From Flavobacteriales bacterium (GTDB taxonomy: Bacteria; Bacteroidota; Bacteroidia; Flavobacteriales; Flavobacteriaceae): a DNA stretch of 64,000 nt. Position 1 is the stretch's first letter, and each line of letters begins with the position of its first letter. The DNA lies in assembly GCA_018335925.1 (NCBI GenBank), contig JAGXRF010000112.1, forward strand, positions 1 through 64,000, in the 5' to 3' direction. A program made the position numbers and the translations under genes. Below the pieces are notes generated by a model, which saw only the letters and a list, made by a program, of their open reading frames with translations, was not told the DNA's origin and did not search any database. Below, piece after piece: positions 16,985 to 25,339 of the stretch.

Positions 16985-17027
16985 TGACAATTATCATATT
17001 TTGATAAAGCAGGCCTCGTTATATTTG
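16985..17027 (+). promoter_or_regulatory. Crp/Fnr-type site and promoter of the crp/fnr gene
   Basis: TGA-CAATTA-TCA (16985-16996) is centred 33 bp before the centre of the perfect -7 element TATATTTG (17020-17027). This is the same spacing as at eight other promoters in the block, so autoregulation is likely. A second palindrome, TTATCA-TATTT-TGATAA (16991-17007), overlaps it. Confidence 0.7.
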
Positions 17028-17048
17028 AACAACTTTTAGGACTCTCGC

Positions 17049-17645
17049 ATGCAAATTGATGAAAACATTCTCTTCACCTGGGGTGCAGTTACCAAACGCT
17101 ATAATAAAGGTGAGGTCATATTTTATGAAGATGACCCGGCAACTTGTTATTTCCAAATTATTTCCGGATCGGTAAAAATGTATAATACCAATGAAGATGG
17201 AAAAGAATTTATTCAAGGTTTTTTTGGAATCGGACAAAGTTTTGGTGAGCCTCCATTGTTTATTGACGAAACATATCCCGCTCAGGCGGAAGCATTGGAG
17301 GATAGTGTAATTTTGAAAATAAACAAAGAAAAGTTATTGAAAATCTTAGAGGAGTATCCATCCATACATCAGCATTTTTTGAAAAGTATGGCACAACGCA
17401 TTCATAATAAAGCCATTCAGTCCAGACAAATCATCAATCAAAAACCCGATCACCGAATAAAAGCTTTTCTATCCTCCTATAAAAAGCAAAACAATATTCC
17501 GAATGAGGATAAAGTTCAAATTCCATTAACTAGGCAACAAATAGCAGATGTTACCGGGCTCCGGGTTGAAACGGTGATACGCACACTATCTATGATGAAT
17601 AAAAAAGGAATTGTTGAAATTAATCAACACAAATTATTTTACTGA
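17049..17645 (+). CDS. Crp/Fnr family transcription regulator, likely master of the block
   Basis: A 198-residue regulator: cyclic-nucleotide-type sensor barrel (about 1-118), long dimer helix, then a winged helix with RQQIADVTGLRVETVIRTL. In that recognition helix Glu and Arg sit at the positions that in CRP and FNR read the GA of TGA half-sites, which fits the TGA-N6-TCA palindromes found here. There is only one cysteine, so no FNR-type 4Fe-4S cluster; NO or heme sensing as in DNR/NnrR proteins is a possible alternative. Its own promoter carries a site. The next gene begins inside its stop (TGATG), so the two are coupled. Confidence 0.88.
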   Translation: MQIDENILFTWGAVTKRYNKGEVIFYEDDPATCYFQIISGSVKMYNTNEDGKEFIQGFFGIGQSFGEPPLFIDETYPAQAEALEDSVILKINKEKLLKILEEYPSIHQHFLKSMAQRIHNKAIQSRQIINQKPDHRIKAFLSSYKKQNNIPNEDKVQIPLTRQQIADVTGLRVETVIRTLSMMNKKGIVEINQHKLFY

Positions 17646-18853
17646 TGAAATCATTTCATGTCAATTTCTGGATTCGACTTTCTTTACTTAGCTTATTACT
17701 GGTCGCTCTTCTTGGGTTTTTAATGCGTTATAAAATAAGTTTTGAATTTTCATTATTACTTCAGAAAAACGTGCAACATGCTCATTCCCATTTTGCCTTT
17801 GCAGGATGGGTTACGCAAACCTTAATGGTTTTATTAATTTATATTTTGCAACGTTCAACCGAATCTTTTAATCTTCAAAAATACAAGTATGTATTAGCAT
17901 CCAATCTTGCACTTGCCTATGCCATGCTTATCAGCTTTACCCTGCAAGGATATGGGTTATTCTCTATAACTTTTTCAACACTTTCCCTTTTGGTTTCATT
18001 TTGGTTTAGTTGGATTTTTTGGAAAGACCTCGCTCAACTTAAGGGAAAGACTCTTGCTGTTCCGTGGTTTAAAACATCACTGTTTTTCTTAGTGCTATCC
18101 TCGTTAGGTACATTTTCATTAGCCTATATGATGGCAACAAAGCATGTTCCTCAAGATTGGTATTTGTCATCTGTTTACTTTTATTTACACTTTCAATATA
18201 ACGGCTGGTTTTGGTTTGCCTTATTTGGACTCTGGATGGCAGATATTCCGATGACTTTGCAAAACGAAAAGATTAATAGAAATGCTTTCAATCTCTTTTT
18301 ATACAGTTGTATCCCTGCGTTTTTACTTTCTGTACTTTGGTTAAAAATTCCCATTTGGGTGTATGGAATTATTCTTCTAGCGGCCCTGGCTCAACTCTGG
18401 GGATGGTATCTCATGTTCAAGAATTTTGGAAAATATGCTCTGGAAAATTTGGAACCTTTCTATCGATTCCTTTTAAAATGTGTGGCACTCTGCATCACTA
18501 TTAAACTACTTCTTCAATTACTTTCATTGGTTCCTGAACTTGGTAAACTTGCCTTTGGCTTTAGGTCTATTGTTTTGGCTTATTTGCATTTAGTTTTATT
18601 GGCCATTATCACTACTTCCATTTTGGTTTATATCCGCAAACTGAATATATTGTATTATAGAAAACACTTTTCACTATTCTTTGCCTTTTTTGCTTTGGGT
18701 ATATTTTTAAATGAAATAGTGCTCACTACTCAGGGAATTGCTGCCGTTTTCTACACAATTATTCCTAAAATAAATGAACTATTATTCGGGATCTCTATTT
18801 TACTACTATTGGGGATTAGCGGCATGTTTTTTTCTTTAAAAAAATCAAATTAA
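17645..18853 (+). CDS. Heme-copper-oxidase-like membrane protein, incomplete active site
   Basis: A 402-residue protein with about twelve membrane helices. VQHAHSHFAFAGW (His45, 47, 49) is like the helix-II heme ligand region of heme-copper oxidases and NO reductases. YLHFQYNGWFWF (His182) aligns with the HLWVEGVWE helix of NorB, keeping the His but with Asn instead of Glu. I find no GHH motif and only a single His in AYLHLVLLA where two heme ligands are expected, so a full binuclear centre is doubtful. It is coupled to the Crp/Fnr gene. Perhaps a heme sensor or NO-handling protein; function not established. Confidence 0.55.
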   Translation: MKSFHVNFWIRLSLLSLLLVALLGFLMRYKISFEFSLLLQKNVQHAHSHFAFAGWVTQTLMVLLIYILQRSTESFNLQKYKYVLASNLALAYAMLISFTLQGYGLFSITFSTLSLLVSFWFSWIFWKDLAQLKGKTLAVPWFKTSLFFLVLSSLGTFSLAYMMATKHVPQDWYLSSVYFYLHFQYNGWFWFALFGLWMADIPMTLQNEKINRNAFNLFLYSCIPAFLLSVLWLKIPIWVYGIILLAALAQLWGWYLMFKNFGKYALENLEPFYRFLLKCVALCITIKLLLQLLSLVPELGKLAFGFRSIVLAYLHLVLLAIITTSILVYIRKLNILYYRKHFSLFFAFFALGIFLNEIVLTTQGIAAVFYTIIPKINELLFGISILLLLGISGMFFSLKKSN

Positions 18854-18861
18854 GGTCGGTT

Positions 18862-18907
18862 TTATGATTTGACTCATAAAAAATGGGGTGAAATAGCTTG
18901 AAATTTG
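18862..18907 (+). promoter_or_regulatory. Crp/Fnr-type site and promoter of the fasciclin gene
   Basis: TTATGA-TTTGAC-TCATAA (18862-18879) is centred 33 bp before the centre of GAAATTTG (18900-18907), a one-mismatch -7 element. One of the best palindromes in the set. Confidence 0.7.
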
Positions 18908-18933
18908 CTTTATAAATCTAAAACAACCTGATT

Positions 18934-19485
18934 ATGAAACAAATTTTGTCATTTTTCGCAATTGCGGGACTTTTAATGACCTCATGTCAATCCGGCTCTA
19001 AAAATGAAGCAAATACTACCGGTGATGCCCAAACTACAGAACATGTGGGACAGTCTGGGGTAATTGATGAAACTTCTGCTCCAAACATAGTGCAAGTAGC
19101 TGTCGGTAGTCCTGACCATACTACTTTAGTAACTGCAGTAAAAGCAGCCGGTTTAGTAGATGCTTTGAGCAACGCTGGCCCTTTTACTGTCTTTGCTCCC
19201 ACGAATGCTGCTTTTGATAAGCTTCCTCCCGGAACAGTAGAAGGATTACTAAAACCCGAGAAAAAAGATGACCTAGAAAACATACTGGGATATCATACCT
19301 ATGTGGGTGTTCTAAAACCCGAATGGATGAATGATGGTCAACAATTTGATATGGTTTTTGGTGGAAAAGTAACCATTACCAAAAACGGTGATAAAATCCT
19401 TGTGAATGGCTCTGAAATCGTTGCCAGTATCCCTACTTCTAATGGTATGATCCATGTCATAGGTGATGTTTTACTACCAAAGTAA
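18934..19485 (+). CDS. Fasciclin (FAS1) domain lipoprotein
   Basis: A 183-residue lipoprotein (LLMTSC, Cys18) with a linker rich in Thr/Glu and one FAS1 domain (about 50-183). H1 motif GPFTVFAPTNAAFDKLP and the H2-like GMIHVIGDVLLPK are clear. FAS1 domains are adhesion or ligand-binding modules. Its place under a strong Crp/Fnr-type site among respiration genes suggests an envelope function in anaerobic growth, but what it binds is unknown. Single gene, closed by a strong terminator. Confidence 0.9.
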   Translation: MKQILSFFAIAGLLMTSCQSGSKNEANTTGDAQTTEHVGQSGVIDETSAPNIVQVAVGSPDHTTLVTAVKAAGLVDALSNAGPFTVFAPTNAAFDKLPPGTVEGLLKPEKKDDLENILGYHTYVGVLKPEWMNDGQQFDMVFGGKVTITKNGDKILVNGSEIVASIPTSNGMIHVIGDVLLPK

Positions 19486-19521
19486 AAGAATATTTTGTTC
19501 GTAGTGTTAATTGTTAATTCC

Positions 19522-19555
19522 AAAAAAGCGTGAAAGTTGTCATTCACGCTTTTTT
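19522..19555. terminator. Bidirectional terminator after fasciclin gene
   Basis: Stem AAAAAAGCGTGAA / TTCACGCTTTTTT with an 8-base loop, between convergent genes. The poly-T on each strand suits both. Confidence 0.85.
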
Positions 19556-20005
19556 ACTTTAATCCACCATAGCGAAACATCGTTCCAAATAGTAACATAC
19601 ACACCCCTAAAAATGTCACTGTCCAAATTAAAATCGACAAGACCTTAAATGAAGGTGTTTTTCCTTTTCTAAACCAAAAGATTTGCACACTAAATGCCAT
19701 GGCCATGGTGCAAATTAGTAATATTAATTTCAAGGAAACCACCCGCTCTAGTGGTGTACTAAAATGTAACCAACTATCTAGTGTTATGCCAAAATTAAAA
19801 GACATCCAAATTCCTGTAATTAACAATATAATCAAAGCGGGCATACCAACTATAATTCATAACGCTTTCGAAACTGATCAATTAAATTGATATCTTTTGT
19901 AGTTCTGGCTTTGAACCAAAATCCAAAAAGTAAAATTAAATGGCCACCTACCCAAACGGTGGCTGCCAACAAATGAATTACCAATAAAAAATGATGTGTA
20001 TTCAT
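19554..20005 (-). pseudogene. CopD-like membrane protein, frameshifted
   Basis: Two pieces of one protein are in different frames. The first (20005 down to about 19853) gives MNTHHFLLVIHLLAATVWVGGH and runs to RKRYEL. The second (from about 19850) continues VGMPALIILLITG and ends at 19554. An extra TA at 19851-19852 breaks the frame; without it a continuous product of about 149 residues with four membrane helices would result. The IHLLAATVWVGG helix with its His resembles CopD/YkoY-type copper or heme membrane proteins. Either a real inactivating mutation or a sequencing error. It follows the ric gene and its terminator closely. Confidence 0.7.
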
Positions 20006-20008
20006 AAA

Positions 20009-20031
20009 AAAACCGAACCCTTTAAGAGTTC
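20009..20031 (-). terminator. Terminator after ric
   Basis: On the minus strand CCGAAC-(TCTTAAAGG)-GTTCGG is followed by TTTTTTT. It ends only a few bases before the ATG of the CopD-like gene, so it may limit read-through into that gene. Confidence 0.7.
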
Positions 20032-20056
20032 GGCTAACAAAGTTAAAAAATCTAGT

Positions 20057-20785
20057 TTAGGAAAAAACCAATTTCTGCATCATTATTGCTTTTGGAAATA
20101 AGATGTTGTTTTCCAAATGTATATGTCGATGTAAATCTTGCTCAAATTCTTTAAGCATTTGAAATGTTACTCTATAGGTCGTACAAGCATCCTCCGGAGG
20201 GGTAAAACCATCCGTTAGTGTCGCTATGGTTGCAAAACGTTCCCCTTCTGTAGTATGCTCATCTTTCATCATTTCTATGGGGTTTTCAACACTACCGAAG
20301 TTTGGCATATCAATATTAACATTGTACTTTTCTGCCAAAACCATTTTATTGATAAAAGGAAAAAGTATCAATTCTTCTTTTTTCATATGTTGGGTCAAAT
20401 CTCCTGCTGAAAAACGGAACAAATCATATATATCAAACAGCTCCGGATGTCGACCACCATGTACCTTACATAATTTTTCTAAAAACTGCAAAAGCACCGG
20501 GATTTGTTGTTCTACGTACCTGTGATGGGTCTTTTCGATATAAGACGTTAGTAAATCTAATGGCCAAGATTTAAAATCAATCGAATTATCAGAAGGGTCT
20601 CGAAGGATTTCATTCAGTTCTCGTTCTATTTCCTCCGTAGAAAATCCTTTGCGTTCACAAGCCTCAGCAAGAGTTCTGTGTCCTTTGCAACAAAAATCTA
20701 TACCATGTTTTCCAAAAACAGAAGCAGCTCTGTAATCTTGGGCTACCATTTCTCCAATGGTCATTTCGGGTGATAAAGTCATCAT
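20057..20785 (-). CDS. ric: Iron-sulfur cluster repair di-iron protein (Ric/ScdA/YtfE)
   Basis: A 242-residue cytoplasmic protein. The N-terminal ScdA_N domain (TIGEMVAQDYRAASVFGKHGIDFCCKG) contains Cys32-Cys33. The rest is a hemerythrin-like four-helix bundle whose His/Glu ligands lie in HHRYVEQQ, KVHGGRHPE, HMKKEELILFP, DEHTTEG and LHRHIHLENNILFP. Ric repairs Fe-S centres damaged by NO or peroxide. Its promoter carries a strong Crp/Fnr-type palindrome plus a second palindrome over the start site, matching a protective role during nitrite/NO respiration. Confidence 0.92.
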   Translation of the reverse strand: MMTLSPEMTIGEMVAQDYRAASVFGKHGIDFCCKGHRTLAEACERKGFSTEEIERELNEILRDPSDNSIDFKSWPLDLLTSYIEKTHHRYVEQQIPVLLQFLEKLCKVHGGRHPELFDIYDLFRFSAGDLTQHMKKEELILFPFINKMVLAEKYNVNIDMPNFGSVENPIEMMKDEHTTEGERFATIATLTDGFTPPEDACTTYRVTFQMLKEFEQDLHRHIHLENNILFPKAIMMQKLVFS

Positions 20786-20790
20786 AATTA

Positions 20791-20808
20791 TATCATTTTA
20801 ATATGATA
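20791..20808 (-). promoter_or_regulatory. Second palindrome at the ric start site
   Basis: TATCAT-TTTAAT-ATGATA lies between the -7 element (20809-20816) and the ric ATG (20785), where bound protein would block transcription. Candidate repressor site. Confidence 0.4.
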
Positions 20809-20854
20809 CAATAGTACGACGTATTCCAAACTCAGGGTATGACCTGAATCATAC
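20809..20854 (-). promoter_or_regulatory. Crp/Fnr-type site and promoter of ric
   Basis: GTATGA-CCTGAA-TCATAC (20837-20854) is centred 33 bp from the centre of TACTATTG (minus strand, 20816-20809), a one-mismatch -7 element. Same geometry as the other sites. Confidence 0.7.
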
Positions 20855-20875
20855 AGTCAAAATTTTAAGAAATAT

Positions 20876-23800
20876 TTAGTGTAAGGCCTGTTTTTCCTGT
20901 GATGAAAGCTTTCTATAATTCACTACAGCTCCCAAAGTAATCAATAAAAGGATGATAACAACATAATACACCCAAGTTGGAACCGGAACCGGATCTCCTT
21001 TGGCATAAGAATGCAATCCGGTTAAATAATAGTTTACCCCAAAAGAAGTCATCACAATAGTTGAAAAGCCCCACAATGACACTATATTAAATATCAAAGC
21101 GTTTCGTAAGGCAGGAATTAGCCTGAAATGAAGTATGATTGCATACACTAAAATCGAAATCAAAGCCCAGGTTTCTTTGGGATCCCATGCCCAATAGCGT
21201 CCCCAACTCTCATTGGCCCATACCCCACCCAAAAATGTTCCTACGGTCAGTAAAAACAAGCCAATCATCATTGACATCTCATTGACCAATACCAGTTCTT
21301 TGATTCCCTTGAACCAATTTTGAGGAGCACTTTTAGGTTTAAAGACAAGTAACAGCAAACTCATCAACCCCAGTACGGCTGATAAAGCCAAAGGTGCATA
21401 ACCACTAACTATAACAGCCACGTGAATTTTTAGCCAGTAAGAATGTAATACCGGCATCAGATTCGTTATTTCTGGATTGAGCCAATCGAGGAAACTTACA
21501 AACAACAAGGTTCCGGAGAACAACAACCCCATGGGTAAGGTAAACTTGGATTTATTGGCAAAGAGAATTCCAAAAAGCAACACACCCCAAGCTACAAAAA
21601 CCAGCATTTCAAAGCCGTCACTCCAGGGAGGATGTTTGGCAATATACCAACGGAGCAGCAGATGAAACGTAAATACCAAAATCCCAATCCAGGAAAGAAC
21701 GACACCTATCTTCCATGATATTTCTAGTATGGATGATGTTTTAAATAAAGTAATTAACGCTATCGCTAAGAGTAAGGTGCCTAACAACCAAAACCATCCA
21801 AAAAGACGATTTCCTAATTGTAGTTTATTATAGAGCAGTTCCGCTTTAATAAGATTTGAAGCGGGATATACCTCAGCACCGGCTTTTTCTTGATACAAAT
21901 GCAAATATTCCAACGCTTGTTCAGCTTCTGAAAAATCTTGATTTTCTAAACCATTTTCTATGGCTGTTAAAAACATGGGGGTAATACTCTGCACAAATAA
22001 GGCATCTTCTTCGTCAAAACCTTGCTGACTCTGATGCATCGTAAACCAGGTATTATTGGCATCATTTCGATTGGGAAATATGCGAAGAAAATCTCCCGAT
22101 ATTAAACCATAAAAAATATTAAAACGTTCGTCAAGCTTCAGAATTTCATTATGACTGTCATTGCGTTCTGAGGGTTTAAGTCGATTGGCTTCTTCTACCA
22201 AAGATTGGATTAAATAAACCCCCTTATGATCTATCAAATCCTGAAAAGCCATATAGGGTGCAGGTTTTTTGGAAATAATTTCATAAACCTGCAACAACTT
22301 TTTATAATCATTTTTAATGATGGGCAACATCATAAACCCTTGTGGATCGAGTTGCAATGCCAACAAAAACTGTTCGGCACTCAACCGCAATGATTGGTGT
22401 TCACCAGGCAACTGTAGCACTGTTTTCCCGTGAATTTTTCGGGTTATCTCATTGGCAAGTGAATTGAGAGGTTTCATCCTACCGTCTATATCCTGAACGA
22501 TTAGAGTACCGTAGTTTTGTGCCAAATGTTCCGGAACAATCACTACCTCTCTGGAAGGAACTTGGCCAAAAAGCACATTTGAACATGTAAGCAAAACCAA
22601 AACTACAGTAGTTTTTTGCAATGACTGTAATTGACGATTTAATTGACGAAATCTGCCGCTTTTGCTGAAAAATGCCAAAAACATTCCCAATGTCAGAAAG
22701 AAATATCCCAAATAGGTCAATATAGTTCCCGGTCGATCTTGATTTACCGATAAAACGGAACCTTTTTCGTCGGTATCATAAGAGGACTGATAAAAACGAT
22801 AACCCCGATGATCCAAAACATTATTCATAAAAATTCGATAAGGGAAATTATTATCACCGTCTAATACTTGTACCTGACTAGCATAACTCGACGGACTTTG
22901 ACTACCCGGATAGCGATCTAATTCAAATTTTTTAAGTTGTAAAGCAAAGGGTAAGACAACAGGTTTGGGACCAAAAGTTACTTTATACTTTTTACCCTTG
23001 TAATCAAAATATTTCCATTCTGATTGAAAACTAACCATTTTTACAAAATGCTCTGCCAGTTCTTCTCCTTGACTGTTTTGTATACTAAAGTGTACGATAT
23101 CCGGCAAATCGTCTCGTTCTTCCTCAGAGCTGCGGTATTGCAATTGAATTTGTTCGTGAATTTGCTTCACTACAATAGCACCACCGTCCCATTGATATAA
23201 CGTTCTTTGAAATAAATCTTGTTCTTCATTTGCATGTAAAAAGCTCATTTTTTGGGTAGCCATTTCCATCATTTGCAAGGGCAGTTTGGACTGAATTTTC
23301 CAAACGGAGTCCCTTTTGAAGATATGAATATCACCTTCCCTATCTTTATCTAAGCTTAGGGTAATTTGTTTGAGTGCAACCGCTTCGCCAACCTCTACCA
23401 TAAAATCCTCTCGTCCGTCTTGATCTAAAGCTACTGCTATTTCAAAATAATCTTTCTGACCGGGTTTAGGATCTAAAACTGCTTTGGGATAAAAACCTTT
23501 AAATTGAACTTTCCACTCTTCATCCGGCAAGGAAATGTTTTTTTCAAAAGGTTTGAATCCCTGAGCGATAAGCGTAAAGGGTTTATGATAAAAAAAGGAT
23601 TCATCATCTGCCCGTTGTATTTGCAAATACTTTTCTTGTGTGTAAAATGTATTATTGGTTTGTCCTTCTCTTAAATGCATCATACCTTCGGTGCTAAAAT
23701 AACGTGTAACCCCGGCACCGATTAAAATGAGTATGAATGCTAGATGAAACATCCCGATGGGCCAACTGAATTTATTCAACAACTGATACTGCATCAAATG

Positions 23801-23989
23801 CAGTAAAAAGTTTATAGAAAGCCATAGAAGTATTATTTCAAACCACCAGGCATCATAAAACCAGGCACGAGCCGTAGGGGTTCCATAATCATTTTCAACA
23901 AAGGTGGCAACCGCCATAGCAGCGGCCAGAATAAATAACAATACCAAAGCAGTTTTGGTCGAAAACACAAACGAAAGAGCTTTTAACAT
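20876..23989 (-). CDS. ccsBA: Fused cytochrome c synthase CcsB-CcsA (NrfI-like)
   Basis: A 1037-residue membrane protein that joins ResB/CcsB (N-terminal; four helices with a large periplasmic part) and ResC/CcsA (C-terminal). The CcsA heme-handling WWD motif is seen as WANESWGRYWAWDPKETW at about residues 925-941, with conserved His residues around it. System II synthases attach heme to CxxCH sites. NrfI-type fusions are needed for the special CxxCK heme of NrfA. As the last gene of the nrfH-nrfA-porin-ccsBA operon it probably serves that purpose. It lies 22 bp after the porin gene. Confidence 0.9.
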   Translation of the reverse strand: MLKALSFVFSTKTALVLLFILAAAMAVATFVENDYGTPTARAWFYDAWWFEIILLWLSINFLLHLMQYQLLNKFSWPIGMFHLAFILILIGAGVTRYFSTEGMMHLREGQTNNTFYTQEKYLQIQRADDESFFYHKPFTLIAQGFKPFEKNISLPDEEWKVQFKGFYPKAVLDPKPGQKDYFEIAVALDQDGREDFMVEVGEAVALKQITLSLDKDREGDIHIFKRDSVWKIQSKLPLQMMEMATQKMSFLHANEEQDLFQRTLYQWDGGAIVVKQIHEQIQLQYRSSEEERDDLPDIVHFSIQNSQGEELAEHFVKMVSFQSEWKYFDYKGKKYKVTFGPKPVVLPFALQLKKFELDRYPGSQSPSSYASQVQVLDGDNNFPYRIFMNNVLDHRGYRFYQSSYDTDEKGSVLSVNQDRPGTILTYLGYFFLTLGMFLAFFSKSGRFRQLNRQLQSLQKTTVVLVLLTCSNVLFGQVPSREVVIVPEHLAQNYGTLIVQDIDGRMKPLNSLANEITRKIHGKTVLQLPGEHQSLRLSAEQFLLALQLDPQGFMMLPIIKNDYKKLLQVYEIISKKPAPYMAFQDLIDHKGVYLIQSLVEEANRLKPSERNDSHNEILKLDERFNIFYGLISGDFLRIFPNRNDANNTWFTMHQSQQGFDEEDALFVQSITPMFLTAIENGLENQDFSEAEQALEYLHLYQEKAGAEVYPASNLIKAELLYNKLQLGNRLFGWFWLLGTLLLAIALITLFKTSSILEISWKIGVVLSWIGILVFTFHLLLRWYIAKHPPWSDGFEMLVFVAWGVLLFGILFANKSKFTLPMGLLFSGTLLFVSFLDWLNPEITNLMPVLHSYWLKIHVAVIVSGYAPLALSAVLGLMSLLLLVFKPKSAPQNWFKGIKELVLVNEMSMMIGLFLLTVGTFLGGVWANESWGRYWAWDPKETWALISILVYAIILHFRLIPALRNALIFNIVSLWGFSTIVMTSFGVNYYLTGLHSYAKGDPVPVPTWVYYVVIILLLITLGAVVNYRKLSSQEKQALH

Positions 23990-24011
23990 AGTAAAGGGGT
24001 ATTCCCCAAAT

Positions 24012-25322
24012 TTAAAATAAAATTCCGATAAATTTTTGTGACATATTGGGTCTGAAAATCAACATTACATAAGCCCAGTTTTGGGTCGGATTCAAATTTC
24101 CTCCTTTGACAAATTCATACGTATCTGTTTGAAACAAGTGGCTATAACCACCCTGAATCGAAAACGCGGGACTGACAATATACCCAAAACTCAAATCTAT
24201 TTCTGAGCCCAATCCTGAACTTAGGTTTTCTATTCCATTATTCACACGGGCATTGGCTTGAAAATAATGATAATCTAGCTGGGTAAAGAATTTTTTGGAA
24301 AACTCATATCTGCCTTTTAGATAATAATCGTTCAAACCTACATTATTCAGGTGTCGATTGGCTACATAAAACACATCCATGTATCCGTTAAATAAATGAT
24401 TGGTTCCGTAAAGTGGATTAAATGAGAAGTTCTTCTCGGTTTCGTTGGTATCTGTTCCACTTATTAGTTCAAATCCCGCAATCATTCGAAAACGCTTTCC
24501 GGCTGTTTCATCATGAAAAAATGTACGCTGATATTGTGCACTTACGTCATAACCCGATAATGACTTACCTACAAAATCTTTCCCCGTTTGATAATATGCA
24601 AAACCCGAGAGTTGGTTTTTGCCAAAAGTATATTGCAAGGTAGGCAAACCGAGTGTGAGATTATCAAAATGAGGATTCCCTTCTAATTGGGCATTTTGAC
24701 GAGATTCATTCCATGCTAAAAAGGAATAATGCCAGTTTTCACCCTTGTTTTCATAGCGAAGCATTTGAGCACTTTTGTACTGATTGGGAACTACAAATGG
24801 AGCCTCGGCTACAGGTAAATTGCCACCATTTTGATTATACCCTCCACCGATATGTAATTTTCTATTGCCTTTTTCATATCGAATCATTGCAAAATCATGA
24901 GCCCGAGCTTGCATAAACCAATCGAGATTCCCCAAAAAACGAGCATTGTCATAGTTTAACTCTTGACGTCCTACCTTAATTGACCAGGCATCATCCATTT
25001 TATAATGAGCCCATGCCTCATGTATTGAAAAATTACTGTCATCTCGTTTCACTTGCGGACTATCCCCCCAGGTACGAATGTCTTGAACAGACATAAACAG
25101 GGTTAAATTTTCATGAGAATAGAGGGCCTGCAATCTTGCTCTGTGCGTAATAAATTTAGCTGCTTCTTGGTCGTCCCGAAGTGGCTCTATATGTCCGTGT
25201 CGATATTCTGCACGTTGTAATATTTGACCATCAATCACAAATTTTCCTTTCTCAGGCTCTTGAGCCAAAGCCATAACAGGGATAAGGCAGGATAACCACA
25301 TCCCCCTCCAGACAGTATTCAT
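24012..25322 (-). CDS. Outer-membrane porin-like protein, alginate-export fold
   Basis: A 436-residue protein with signal peptide (cut near ALAQ). The mature part is a series of amphipathic strands with motifs like FITHRARLQALYSHENLTLFMSVQD, WSIKVGRQELNYDNARFLGN and a C-terminal strand ending in Phe. This fits the alginate_exp/OprD-like barrel family. Between nrfA and ccsBA it may carry nitrite or another small anion across the outer membrane. Substrate is an inference from position only. Confidence 0.75.
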   Translation of the reverse strand: MNTVWRGMWLSCLIPVMALAQEPEKGKFVIDGQILQRAEYRHGHIEPLRDDQEAAKFITHRARLQALYSHENLTLFMSVQDIRTWGDSPQVKRDDSNFSIHEAWAHYKMDDAWSIKVGRQELNYDNARFLGNLDWFMQARAHDFAMIRYEKGNRKLHIGGGYNQNGGNLPVAEAPFVVPNQYKSAQMLRYENKGENWHYSFLAWNESRQNAQLEGNPHFDNLTLGLPTLQYTFGKNQLSGFAYYQTGKDFVGKSLSGYDVSAQYQRTFFHDETAGKRFRMIAGFELISGTDTNETEKNFSFNPLYGTNHLFNGYMDVFYVANRHLNNVGLNDYYLKGRYEFSKKFFTQLDYHYFQANARVNNGIENLSSGLGSEIDLSFGYIVSPAFSIQGGYSHLFQTDTYEFVKGGNLNPTQNWAYVMLIFRPNMSQKFIGILF

Positions 25323-25339
25323 AAAAATAGTTTTTAAAA

